This document shows, one piece after another, positions 50,752-60,522 of a DNA stretch of 64,000 bases. Position 1 is the first letter of the stretch. Every line of letters begins with the position of its first letter. Made by a program: the position numbers and the translations under genes. Below the pieces are notes generated by a model, which saw only the letters and a program-made list of their open reading frames with translations, had not been told where the DNA came from and ran no database searches. This DNA comes from Thermoplasmata archaeon (GTDB lineage Archaea > Thermoplasmatota > DTKX01 > JAHFTX01), in the NCBI GenBank assembly GCA_023265395.1, contig JAHFTX010000002.1:62001-126000 (forward strand). The letters are read 5' to 3'.

Positions 50752-51852
50752 TCACCCGCTGAGGAACCCCCATCCGCGCGCCAGGGCATAGTTGACGCCC
50801 GTGGCGCTGCCGATGGCCGCAATCTGTGAGGGCAGCAGCGCGAGGCCCCCCTGCAGCAGCAGCGCCAGCACCAGCAGGTTGAGCCCCAGGGCCAGCACCG
50901 AGCCGCCGACATAGCGCCCGTACTGCCGGAGGAACCCGTGGAGGTAGCGACGCCCGCTGCCGGTGGGCTCGAAGGTCCAGGTGCGGTGCAGCGCGAAGTT
51001 GCAGCTGACGGCCAGAGCGAAGGCGCCCACCGCGGCGGGCAACGGCGCGACGCCCAGCAGCACCAGGCCCCACAGCAGCGCGAGGTTGACCACGACGCCG
51101 AGCGCCCCGACGAGCACGAAGCGGCCGGCCTGCCCCAGCAGCCGCATCCGCGCCCCGTAGAGCCCACACAGGTGGCGCAGGTAGGTCAGGTAGAGCCGCG
51201 CCCCGAGCTTGGAGGCTCCGGCGGTGCGGTCCGCAAACAAGAAGGGCACCTCGACGACCCGGGCGGGGCGCGCGCGCACCAACAGCTCGAGCAGCACCTT
51301 GTAGCCGACGGGCTGCAGGAAGCGGCCCCGCAGCAAGGTGCGGTCGAAGAGGAAATAGCCGCTCATCGGGTCGCGCACCATCGTCAGCGGGCGCGCCAGC
51401 AGGGTCGCGCCCCAGCTGGTGGCGCGGCGGCCCATGCCCCAGCCGAGCACCCCGCCGCCGGGGACGTTGCGCGAGGCGATCGCCACCTGGGTCGCGCCCT
51501 GCTGCAGCGCCTCCAACAGCACCGGCACCAGTTCCGGCGGGTGGCTGAGGTCGGCATCCATCACCCCCAAGAAGGGAATCTGCGCATCGGCAGCGGCCCA
51601 TCCCTCGATGACGGCCGAGCTCAGCCCGCGCTTGGCGCCGCGCTGGAGCAGGCGCAGCTCGATGGCTGGGCGCAGCGTCGGCGCCATCCGTTCTGCGACC
51701 GCGGCCGTGCCATCGGGGGAGCCATCGTCGACGACGATGACCTCGATGCACGCTCCAGCCTCGACGAGGGCACGGTGGAGACGGCGCAGGAGCCGGGGGA
51801 GGTTGGCCGCCTCGTTGTAGGTGGGGATCACCAGTGCCAGCCGCGGTCGCAT
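50752..51852 (-). CDS. GT2 dolichol-phosphate mannosyltransferase-like protein fused to GtrA domain
   Basis: The N-terminal ~240 residues are a DPM1-type family 2 glycosyltransferase. VIPTYNEAANLPRLL and VIVVDDGSPDGTA hold the nucleotide-sugar site, FLGVMDADLSHPPELV is the DXD-like region, and RDPMSGYFLF is typical of polyprenyl-phosphate mannosyl/glucosyl transferases. The last ~120 residues form a four-helix GtrA-like membrane domain (GRFVLVGALGVVVNLALLWG), which may help flip the lipid product. It is 366 residues, with a TATA-like box upstream and coupled to the GT39 gene. The transferred sugar is probably mannose or glucose. Confidence 0.9.
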   Translation of the reverse strand: MRPRLALVIPTYNEAANLPRLLRRLHRALVEAGACIEVIVVDDGSPDGTAAVAERMAPTLRPAIELRLLQRGAKRGLSSAVIEGWAAADAQIPFLGVMDADLSHPPELVPVLLEALQQGATQVAIASRNVPGGGVLGWGMGRRATSWGATLLARPLTMVRDPMSGYFLFDRTLLRGRFLQPVGYKVLLELLVRARPARVVEVPFLFADRTAGASKLGARLYLTYLRHLCGLYGARMRLLGQAGRFVLVGALGVVVNLALLWGLVLLGVAPLPAAVGAFALAVSCNFALHRTWTFEPTGSGRRYLHGFLRQYGRYVGGSVLALGLNLLVLALLLQGGLALLPSQIAAIGSATGVNYALARGWGFLSG

Positions 51853-51924
51853 CGGAGGGCATGTGGCCGTCGACCCTCATGAGGGGCCCCCGCGGACCGT
51901 TGCCCAGCACTCTTCCCCCCAGCT

Positions 51925-51974
51925 TCATATAGAGGGGCTCGTGGGCGTCGCGAAGGGCGCCAACCTCATATGGC
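51925..51974. promoter_or_regulatory. Promoter region between GT2-GtrA and TadC
   Basis: The element CTTCATATAGAGG (51925-51937) reads as a TATA box on the minus strand for the GT2 gene, with a ~55-base leader. A second box, CCTCATATGG (51965-51974), predicts a plus-strand start near 51997, almost on the GTG at 51999. Both are inferred from sequence and spacing. Confidence 0.5.
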
Positions 51975-51998
51975 CGCAGCACCAGCGGGGCGACCACC

Positions 51999-53852
51999 GT
52001 GCCTTCCGTAGGGGGAGGGGCTGCGGTCTATTCCCGAGCGTGCGCGCACAGCGCACGGCTGCTGGGAGGACCCCATGCCCGCTGGGCGGTCGCCGAGGAG
52101 CGGAGCGCCTCAGCGGCGCTGCGGGGCCACTTGCGCGCCAGCGGGCTGGAGGTGCGACCGCACCAGGTGGCGGCGCTCGCCTACCTCTCGGCGCTGATCG
52201 CCACGGTGGTGGTCGCTCCCCTTGGCGCAGTGGTCGTGCTTCGGGCGCACCTGCCGATGCCGCTACTGATCCTCTCGGTGCTGCTGCCGCTGGCGATGGT
52301 ACCGCTGCTGGCACTCAGCGCGGCGGTCGCCTATCCGCGGCTGCGGGCCGCAGCGGCGATGCGCGCGGAGGTGGCCCAAGGCGCCCTGCTCGTCGAGTAC
52401 CTGGTGCTGGCGTTGCAGCTGCAGCCGTCGCTGCCCCAGGCACTGCGGTTCGCCGGCTCGCACCTGCCGGCGCCCCTGGGCCGGCGGGTCCGCGCGCTCC
52501 AGTGGGGCGTGCTGTTGCACGACTCTGAGAGCTTCGAGGCGGCATTCCTGCAGCTGGCGGCGCACCTTGGCCCCCACGCCGACCATCTGCGGCAGGCGCT
52601 CTATGTGGTGCGCACGGCCGCCCTCGAGACGACGGCCGAGGGACGGGAGCGCAAGCTCGACCAGGCGCTCAACGTCGTGCTCCACGGCCAGCAGGAGGCG
52701 CTGCGCACCTATGCCAGCGGACTGGGGGCGCCCTTGTCGGCACTCTTTGCGCTGGGCGTGCTGCTGCCGCTGGTGCTCGGCACGATGCTGCCGCTGGCGG
52801 CGATCGTCGGCGTGGGGCTGAGCGCGCCCCTGGTGGCGGCGTTGCTGGTCGGCGCGGTCCCGGGCGCCTGTGCACTCATGGGCGTGTCGCTGCTGCGACG
52901 CCGCCCGCCGATGGAGGTGCCATCCCCCGACCCGCCGCTCTCCCCGCTGCGTCGCGGGCAGGTCGCCGCGCTGGTGATGCTGGCCGCCGCCGGGACGCTG
53001 CTGGCACTGGCGGTCCTGCCGACCGCACCTTCGGGACTTTCGCAGCTGTGGATCGCGGCGCTGGTGCTCACGGTCGCCCTCGTCGGTGGGGTCCTCGGGA
53101 GCCTGCGCTGCGCGGCAGCCGCGCGCACGGCAGGGCAGCTCGAGCAGCTGGCAGCGGAGCTGCCCGATGCGCTCTTTGCCGTGGGCAGCCGCCTGACCGA
53201 GGGGCAGGGGCTGCAACAGGCGTTGCGCTCGACCGCCGATGCGCTGGGGCAGAGTGCCGGGGGCACCTTCTTGCGCACCATCGCACGGCGGCTGCGCCTG
53301 AGCGGCAGTACCCTCGGACAGCTCGCCGAGGACCCCTGGCTGGGTCGACGCTACCCCCTGCCGGGGCTGCCGGTGATGCTGCAGCTGCTCAGCCAGGCGA
53401 CGGCCCGCGACGGTGCCACCGCCGGGCGGCTCGTCAGCCAGCTCGCCCTGGCGATGCGACAGGTCGCGCACCTGCACCGCAGCTCACAGGGCGAGTTGGT
53501 GCGCGTCACCAGTGCGATGCGGGCGACCGTGCTGTGGTTCGCCCCGGTGGTCCTGGGGGTCACCGCCACGCTCTATGGCACCCTGGCACGGACCCTTGCG
53601 GCATCGCGCGGCCCCCTTTCGGGGAGTGGGGTCGCGCTCTTTGGTTCCGCTGCCGCCTCGGCGGTGCCGCTCGACCAGTTCCTGGGGATCGCCGCCGCCT
53701 ACCTGTTGGTCCTCTCCCTCGTCGTGGGCCTGGTACTGGGCGCCCTCGAGGGCACGCGCGGCAAAGCGCGGCTGTGGCTCCCGACTGCCACCGGAGCGCC
53801 GCTGTCGGTGGGCGCCTTCGTGGTGGTGGTCGCCGTCGGGAGCGTGCTCTGA
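51999..53852 (+). CDS. TadC/ArlJ-like type IV pilus membrane platform protein
   Basis: A 617-residue membrane protein with two T2SSF-like modules, as in archaeal pilus and archaellum platform proteins. Each has a cytoplasmic helical domain (EVAQGALLVEYLVLALQLQP; LEQLAAELPDALFAVGSRLTEG) followed by pairs or triplets of membrane helices. Such proteins organise pilin assembly with a TadA/GspE-type ATPase. Neither the ATPase nor pilins are encoded next to it, so it is an orphan here. The start GTG 51999 agrees with a TATA box giving a leaderless message. The true start could be slightly further in; the first ~20 residues are of low confidence. Confidence 0.83.
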   Translation: MPSVGGGAAVYSRACAHSARLLGGPHARWAVAEERSASAALRGHLRASGLEVRPHQVAALAYLSALIATVVVAPLGAVVVLRAHLPMPLLILSVLLPLAMVPLLALSAAVAYPRLRAAAAMRAEVAQGALLVEYLVLALQLQPSLPQALRFAGSHLPAPLGRRVRALQWGVLLHDSESFEAAFLQLAAHLGPHADHLRQALYVVRTAALETTAEGRERKLDQALNVVLHGQQEALRTYASGLGAPLSALFALGVLLPLVLGTMLPLAAIVGVGLSAPLVAALLVGAVPGACALMGVSLLRRRPPMEVPSPDPPLSPLRRGQVAALVMLAAAGTLLALAVLPTAPSGLSQLWIAALVLTVALVGGVLGSLRCAAAARTAGQLEQLAAELPDALFAVGSRLTEGQGLQQALRSTADALGQSAGGTFLRTIARRLRLSGSTLGQLAEDPWLGRRYPLPGLPVMLQLLSQATARDGATAGRLVSQLALAMRQVAHLHRSSQGELVRVTSAMRATVLWFAPVVLGVTATLYGTLARTLAASRGPLSGSGVALFGSAAASAVPLDQFLGIAAAYLLVLSLVVGLVLGALEGTRGKARLWLPTATGAPLSVGAFVVVVAVGSVL

Positions 53853-53938
53853 AGGACCAATTTTCTGCTCACTCAGTCCCAGACTAGTTCGCAGAGGGAC
53901 CTTGCACCTCCCGTACATGCAGGTGCGGAGGCAGGGAA

Positions 53939-55000
53939 ATGCTCACAAACCCTACGCGCATTATGCTCGCGGTGCTCGTCCTGGCCACATTGGTGGTCGC
54001 TGGCTGCACCGCAAGCCAGAGCTCGAACGACAAGACCCCGGTGGTCACCTACCAGAGGCCCCCCGGCACCGTACTGCCCGGCCCGTTGCCGACGGTGACG
54101 GTGGTCCCCAGCCCACTTGTGCCGGCAGCCAAGGCGCCCGATGCCGACGGCATCGTGCGATTCACCCTGACCATCGAGGAGAAGACTGCCCTCATCGACG
54201 AGGGCATCGCCTACACCTTCTGGACCTTCGGTGGCACCGTGCCGGGCCCGGTGCTACGGGTCAAGGAGGGCGCGGTCGTCGAGCTGACGTTGGTCAACCC
54301 CGCCACCAGCACCTACGCCCACAACATCGACCTGCACGCGGTGACCGGGCCCGGCGGCGGCGCCAAGGCCTCGATGACGGCCCCCGGTGAGCAGACCACG
54401 ATCCACTTCACGGTCATCCGCTCGGGGGCGTATGTCTACCACTGCGCCACGCCGCCGGTGACCCACCACATCGCCAACGGCATGTTCGGGATGATCATCG
54501 TCGACCCCAAGGTCCCGCTGCCAGCCGTCGACCACGAGTACTACATCATGCAGACCGAGCTCTACTCCACCGGCGACTACGGCCAGAAGGGGATCCATAC
54601 CCTCTCCCACGACAAGATGGTCAACGAGACGCCTACCTACTACCTGATGAACGGCAAGGTCGGTGCGCTCACGGGTGCGGGTGCCCTGACGGCCCGCACG
54701 GGCGAGAGCGTGCGGATCTACTACGGGGTCGGGGGCTTCGTCGCCTCCAACTTCCACGTCATCGGGGAGATCTACGACACGGTCTACATCGAGGGCGGGA
54801 CGCTGGTGAACCACAACGTCCAGACCACGATCGTCCCCGCTGGTGGGACCAGCATCATGGACTTCGAAGTCGAGGTTCCCGGCGACTACATCCTCGTCGA
54901 CCACGCGCTGATGCGCTCGATCGACCACGGCGCCGTGGGCATCCTCAGCGTCAGCGGGGACCCCAACCCCGACGTCTACAAGGGCGCGGTGACCGGCTAA
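53939..55000 (+). CDS. nirK: Copper-containing nitrite reductase, AniA/NirK type, lipoprotein
   Basis: Reduces nitrite to nitric oxide outside the cell membrane. The lipobox LVVAGCTAS at residues ~18-25 predicts lipid anchoring. Two cupredoxin domains follow with all copper ligands visible. Type 1 ligands are the His in AHNIDLH, the Cys in YHCATPP, and the His and Met in THHIANGMFG. Type 2 ligands are the second His of HNIDLH, the His of YHC and the His in ILVDHALMR. The catalytic Asp is in HNIDLH and the catalytic His in SNFHVIGEIYDTVYIEGG, which matches the AniA subtype. It is 353 residues, full length. No nitric oxide reductase is nearby. Confidence 0.93.
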   Translation: MLTNPTRIMLAVLVLATLVVAGCTASQSSNDKTPVVTYQRPPGTVLPGPLPTVTVVPSPLVPAAKAPDADGIVRFTLTIEEKTALIDEGIAYTFWTFGGTVPGPVLRVKEGAVVELTLVNPATSTYAHNIDLHAVTGPGGGAKASMTAPGEQTTIHFTVIRSGAYVYHCATPPVTHHIANGMFGMIIVDPKVPLPAVDHEYYIMQTELYSTGDYGQKGIHTLSHDKMVNETPTYYLMNGKVGALTGAGALTARTGESVRIYYGVGGFVASNFHVIGEIYDTVYIEGGTLVNHNVQTTIVPAGGTSIMDFEVEVPGDYILVDHALMRSIDHGAVGILSVSGDPNPDVYKGAVTG

Positions 55001-55027
55001 GCCATCGCAGCGATCATCGGCGCCGAC

Positions 55028-55077
55028 AGCCCCCACCCGACTGGGTGGGGGCTGCCCCCTGCGCACCACAGGTGCGC
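55028..55077. terminator. Two stem-loops between convergent nirK and TerB-like gene
   Basis: An 11-bp perfect stem AGCCCCCACCC/GGGTGGGGGCT with a 4-base loop (55028-55053) is followed by a 7-bp stem GCGCACC/GGTGCGC with a 3-base loop (55061-55077). They sit between two convergent stops and probably serve both transcripts. Confidence 0.6.
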
Positions 55078-55086
55078 GGGGGTGGA

Positions 55087-55524
55087 TCACCCGCGGTTCT
55101 TGATCTCGAGGACCTCGACGATCTTGACCGCCAGGGCGTCCTCGACGGCCAGGGCCTTCTGCAACGCCTCGAGGAAGGCGCGCTCAGTGTCGGCGACATC
55201 GCCATCCATCAGCAGCAGGTCCGCAGCGACGGCGAACGCCGTCGGGCGCAGCTCCTTGGGCAGCGCTTTGGCCGCCGCCGGCAGCACCGCCTCGACCCCG
55301 CCCTCATGGAGGGAGCGGACGATCTTCTCCATGGCCTTCTTGAGCGTCTTTCCGTCCCACTTGGCGAAGGCCTGCATGCGCCCCAACGAGGCCTGCAGCC
55401 CCATGGCCTCCTCCTCCGTGATCACGCCGTCGGCAGCGACGGCGCAGAGTGCCACGGCCAGGAAGGATTCCGCGACGTCGAGTTCGTTCGATCTCTTGCC
55501 CATGACCTTGTCGAATAGTCCCAT
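55087..55524 (-). CDS. TerB-like helical protein
   Basis: 145 residues, with the TerB/DjlA N-terminal fold. [22 protein letters not shown] and [20 protein letters not shown] are the two repeated acidic helix-loop-helix parts, where AADG and MDGD may bind a cation. The opening [10 protein letters not shown] is typical of the family. The ATG at 55524 starts exactly at this opening; the longer frame is noncoding upstream sequence. The family is linked to stress tolerance and membrane-associated complexes, but the specific role is unknown. Confidence 0.85.
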   Translation of the reverse strand: MGLFDKVMGKRSNELDVAESFLAVALCAVAADGVITEEEAMGLQASLGRMQAFAKWDGKTLKKAMEKIVRSLHEGGVEAVLPAAAKALPKELRPTAFAVAADLLLMDGDVADTERAFLEALQKALAVEDALAVKIVEVLEIKNRG

Positions 55525-55596
55525 GGTCCACCTAGCGGCCCGCACTGCCCAAGGTGCCTTGAATGTACTCCTTGGCGCAGGTCCACGCGGCACCGG

Positions 55597-55607
55597 AGAT
55601 TATCAAG
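55597..55607. promoter_or_regulatory. AT-rich divergent promoter of acs and the TerB-like gene
   Basis: The element GATTATCAAGG and its complement lie 32-42 bases before the acs ATG at 55639, and 73-83 bases before the TerB ATG on the other strand. Only one AT-rich box is visible in this gap, so it may serve both. Confidence 0.45.
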
Positions 55608-55638
55608 GGGGGTGCCGCTGGCCACAGCGGCGGGCGGC

Positions 55639-57624
<1,986 letters not shown>

Positions 57625-57659
57625 AGGTCTGACGCCCCCGCTGCGGGTTGCAGGTGCCC

Positions 57660-58922
57660 ATGGTCGAGCGCTGGATGGTCGCGCTGGGGATCTTCGCGGC
57701 CACCTACGTCCTGATCTCGGTCGCGCGGCTGCCCCACATCCCACTCCAGCGACCCTACGCAGCACTCCTGGGCGGGGCGATGATGGTGGTGCTCGGGGTC
57801 GTCCCCCCGCTGACGGCGCTGCAGGCGATCGACGGGGGCGTCCTGGCGCTGCTGCTGGGGATGATGATGCTGGCGGCCGCGCTGGAGTGGTGCGGGTTCT
57901 TCGGGTGGTGCGCGCAGAGACTGCGCGCGCGTGCGGTCAGCGGGGTGCAGCTGCTGCGGTCGGTGATCGTCCTGACGGCGCTGTCGTCGGCGCTGATCCT
58001 CAACGACACCGTGGTGCTGCTGATGACCCCCATCGTCATCCGCCTGTGCATGCAGGCGAAGCTGCCGCCGATGCCCTACCTGATCGGGATGGCGCTGGCC
58101 GCCAACATCGGCTCGGTCGCCACGCCGATGGGCAACCCGCAGAACGCCTACGTCGCCTCGGCCTCGGGGATCCCACTGGTGACCTTCGTGGCGCTGCTGC
58201 TGCCGCTGGCGGTCGGGAGCCTGCTCATCGCCCTGCTCATCCTGCCCCGTCTCTTTGCCAGGGACCTCCCTGCGGTCTTGCCCGAGGTCGGCGCCACGGC
58301 GATCGAGCCGCTGCGGGATGTCGGGCTGCTGCGATTGACGTTGGCGACGATCGCCGCCGTCGTGGTCGGCATGGCGCTGCTGCCGCTGCTGGCACCCAGC
58401 CTGCCGCTGGGGGTCGTCGCCCTGCTCGGCGGCACGCTCGTGCTGCTGTGCGCCTGCGGCTGGGGGCGGGCGGTGCCCACGGCGATGGTGCGTCTGATCG
58501 ACTGGGAGGTGCTCCTGCTCTTCGTGGGGCTCTTCGTGCTGCTGGCGGGGGTGACCCAGGCGGGGCTGCACCGCCCGATGCTGGCGGCGCTGGGGGTGCC
58601 CCTCGAGTCGCGTCCCTCGCCAGCGGTGCTGGTGCTCGCCTCGGCGGTCCTCGCCAACCTGCTGAGCAACGTCCCCTCGACGCTGCTGCTGGCGCCGATC
58701 GCACGCGCCGGCGGCGCGGGCAGCTGGTTAACGCTGGCCGGTGCATCGACGCTGGCGGGCAACGCCACCATGATCGGCGCGGCGGCCAACCTCATCGTCG
58801 CCCAGAAGGCCAGCCGCGCGGGGGTGGAGCTCTCCTGGCGCACCTTCACGGTGGTGGGGTTGGCGGTGACCATCCCGACATTGCTGTTCTGCGCGCTCTA
58901 CGCGTCGGTGCTCCTTGGGTAG
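57660..58922 (+). CDS. ArsB/NhaD-like ion-transporter superfamily permease
   Basis: A 420-residue polytopic protein with ~11-12 helices of the ArsB/CitM ion transporter superfamily. Two inverted halves are recognisable by ILNDTVVLLMTPIVIRL with GSVATPMGNPQN, and by LSNVPSTLLLAPIAR with AGNATMIGAAANLIVAQ. These Asn/Pro-containing motifs form the transport site. Substrates of relatives include arsenite, Na+/H+ and carboxylates. No arsenic genes are nearby, and the position after acs makes an organic anion plausible, but this is inference. ATG 57660 was preferred to the TTG at 57648. Confidence 0.83.
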   Translation: MVERWMVALGIFAATYVLISVARLPHIPLQRPYAALLGGAMMVVLGVVPPLTALQAIDGGVLALLLGMMMLAAALEWCGFFGWCAQRLRARAVSGVQLLRSVIVLTALSSALILNDTVVLLMTPIVIRLCMQAKLPPMPYLIGMALAANIGSVATPMGNPQNAYVASASGIPLVTFVALLLPLAVGSLLIALLILPRLFARDLPAVLPEVGATAIEPLRDVGLLRLTLATIAAVVVGMALLPLLAPSLPLGVVALLGGTLVLLCACGWGRAVPTAMVRLIDWEVLLLFVGLFVLLAGVTQAGLHRPMLAALGVPLESRPSPAVLVLASAVLANLLSNVPSTLLLAPIARAGGAGSWLTLAGASTLAGNATMIGAAANLIVAQKASRAGVELSWRTFTVVGLAVTIPTLLFCALYASVLLG

Positions 58923-58924
58923 GG

Positions 58925-58938
58925 GCCCCCGCGGGGGC
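58925..58938 (+). terminator. G+C palindrome after the permease gene
   Basis: GCCCCCGCGGGGGC is a perfect 14-base palindrome five bases after the permease stop, followed by C-rich sequence. It is probably a 3' end structure. Confidence 0.35.
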
Positions 58939-58981
58939 TCCCCCCCTGGGACCTTGTCGATGCGCCGGCCCAGGGGTAGGC

Positions 58982-59536
58982 ATGAGCGCCCCCGCGACGA
59001 TGCGATCGCTCCCGCCCGTGGGCGAGGGCCCGATGCGCCTCAGGTCCACGTCGATGCTGGGCCTTCGGTACGAGCTGCGCGTCGGTGCGGAGCTCGCAGG
59101 GGTGCTCCAAGGCTCCTTCTGGGGGGGGTCCCCGACGGTGCTGCAGACGGCGCAGGGGACCTTCCGGCTGTTCCCCTCGGCGGGTTGGTCGCACGCCGAG
59201 GTCCGCCTCGACGGAGCGCAGGGGTGGATCGCGCGCCTGCGGATCCCTTGGTTTGGCTCGGCGGAGATCCAGCTGGCCGACGGACGAGTGCTGCACCAGA
59301 AGGACCTCGGTCGGATGGGGAGCAGGTGGGCCTGGCTCGACGAACAGGGTGGTGTCGTCTGCTCCTTCGACGGGGGGCTGATGGCACGGTCCACCACCCT
59401 TGAGGAGGGGCCATCGAGCAGGACCTTGGATCTGGGCCAGCAGACCGCCGTGCTGCTGCTGGGGGTCTGGCTCATCCAGCTGCGGCGCAGCCTCGCGGAG
59501 ACCGCCGTCGCGTCCGTTGGCGCGGTCCTTCTGTAG
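58982..59536 (+). CDS. LURP-one/tubby-like beta-barrel protein
   Basis: 184 residues, mostly short beta strands (LRYELRVGAELAGVLQGSFW, WIARLRIPWFGSAEIQLADG, WAWLDEQGGVVCSFDG), ending in a hydrophobic segment TAVLLLGVWLIQLRRSL. The layout resembles the tubby-C-like/scramblase-related (LOR) superfamily, often peripheral membrane proteins. This is a structural impression and not a motif match. It lies 36 bases before the ABC ATPase gene and may belong to that operon. ATG 58982 starts shortly before the first strand; a Met ~17 residues later is possible. Confidence 0.6.
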   Translation: MSAPATMRSLPPVGEGPMRLRSTSMLGLRYELRVGAELAGVLQGSFWGGSPTVLQTAQGTFRLFPSAGWSHAEVRLDGAQGWIARLRIPWFGSAEIQLADGRVLHQKDLGRMGSRWAWLDEQGGVVCSFDGGLMARSTTLEEGPSSRTLDLGQQTAVLLLGVWLIQLRRSLAETAVASVGAVLL

Positions 59537-59572
59537 CACGACCCTTATCTGCGGAGGCAGGATGGCGACGGC

Positions 59573-60520
59573 GTGGCGGAGGCCAGCGAGAGCGTCATCG
59601 AGGCCAAGGGGCTGCGCAAGACCTACGGCAGCCTCGATGCGGTCGGCGGCGTCTCGCTGAGCGTCCGCAAGGGGGAGATCTTCGGGTTCTTCGGCCCCAA
59701 CGGCGCGGGTAAGTCGACGATGATCAAGCTGCTGACGGGGCAGACGGCCCTCTCGGCTGGCTCGGCGACGGTCGCCGGGATGGACCTGGCGAGTTCGCCG
59801 ACGGCGGTGCGCACCGCCATGGCCATCATGCCCGAGGAGGCCTCCTTCTACGAACGGATGCCCGTGGGCGACTACCTGCGGTTCTTCGCGGCGATGGCGG
59901 GTCTTGGCGGTGCCGAGGCGCGCAGTCGCCTCTCCAGCGCTCAGGAGGTCGCCGAGGTCGGCGAGTTCGTGCGCAAGCCCATCGCCGACCTCTCCCATGG
60001 ACAGCGGCAGCGGGTCTCGATCGCGCGAGTGCTCCTCAGCGACGTGCCCCTGCTGTTCCTCGACGAGCCCTTCCAAGGCATCGACATCGTCCACCGCCGG
60101 ACCCTGCGTGCGCACCTTCGCGCCTTCGTCGACGCCGGTGGGACGGTCTTCTTCACCTCCCACAACCTCATCGAGGCCGAGCACATCGTCGACCGCTTCG
60201 CCTTCATCGACAAGGGCAAGCTGCTGACCATCGGGACCGCCGCGCAGCTGCGGGAGCGGTACCTGCTGCCCTCCTACGCGATCAAGGTCTCCGACCCCGC
60301 CGCGGCGGTGCGGGTGCTCCAGCAGCAGTTGCACCCCAAGGAGTGCACGGTCTCCGGCGACGAGGTCCACCTGGTGTTGGCGGACCGCGCCGACCTGCCC
60401 AAGGTCGCCACGGTGATCGGGAGTGCTGGGCTGACGCTGACCGAGCTGCGCCAGCAAGGGACGATGGAGGAGGTGTTCCTGCAGCTGCGGGAACGGCCGG
60501 CCGAGCGGGAGGGCCCCTGA
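59573..60520 (+). CDS. ABC-2 type exporter ATP-binding protein
   Basis: A 315-residue nucleotide-binding subunit. Walker A is GPNGAGKST, the Q-loop region MPEEASFYERM, the signature LSHGQRQRVSIAR (LSHGQ in place of LSGGQ), Walker B PLLFLDEPFQGID, and the switch His in FFTSHNL. A C-terminal ~85-residue extension is like those of ABC-2/CcmA-type ATPases (DrrA, NatA). The start is GTG 59573 with a GGAGG about 14 bases upstream. The permease gene starts 2 bases after the stop, so they form one transporter. The cargo is unknown. Confidence 0.92.
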   Translation: MAEASESVIEAKGLRKTYGSLDAVGGVSLSVRKGEIFGFFGPNGAGKSTMIKLLTGQTALSAGSATVAGMDLASSPTAVRTAMAIMPEEASFYERMPVGDYLRFFAAMAGLGGAEARSRLSSAQEVAEVGEFVRKPIADLSHGQRQRVSIARVLLSDVPLLFLDEPFQGIDIVHRRTLRAHLRAFVDAGGTVFFTSHNLIEAEHIVDRFAFIDKGKLLTIGTAAQLRERYLLPSYAIKVSDPAAAVRVLQQQLHPKECTVSGDEVHLVLADRADLPKVATVIGSAGLTLTELRQQGTMEEVFLQLRERPAEREGP

Positions 60521-60522
60521 AC

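Noticed and set aside
57755-58051. Small minus-strand frames opposite the ArsB-like permease
   Set aside because: Ser/Arg/Thr-rich shadow sequences without start signals; the permease motifs on the plus strand account for the region.
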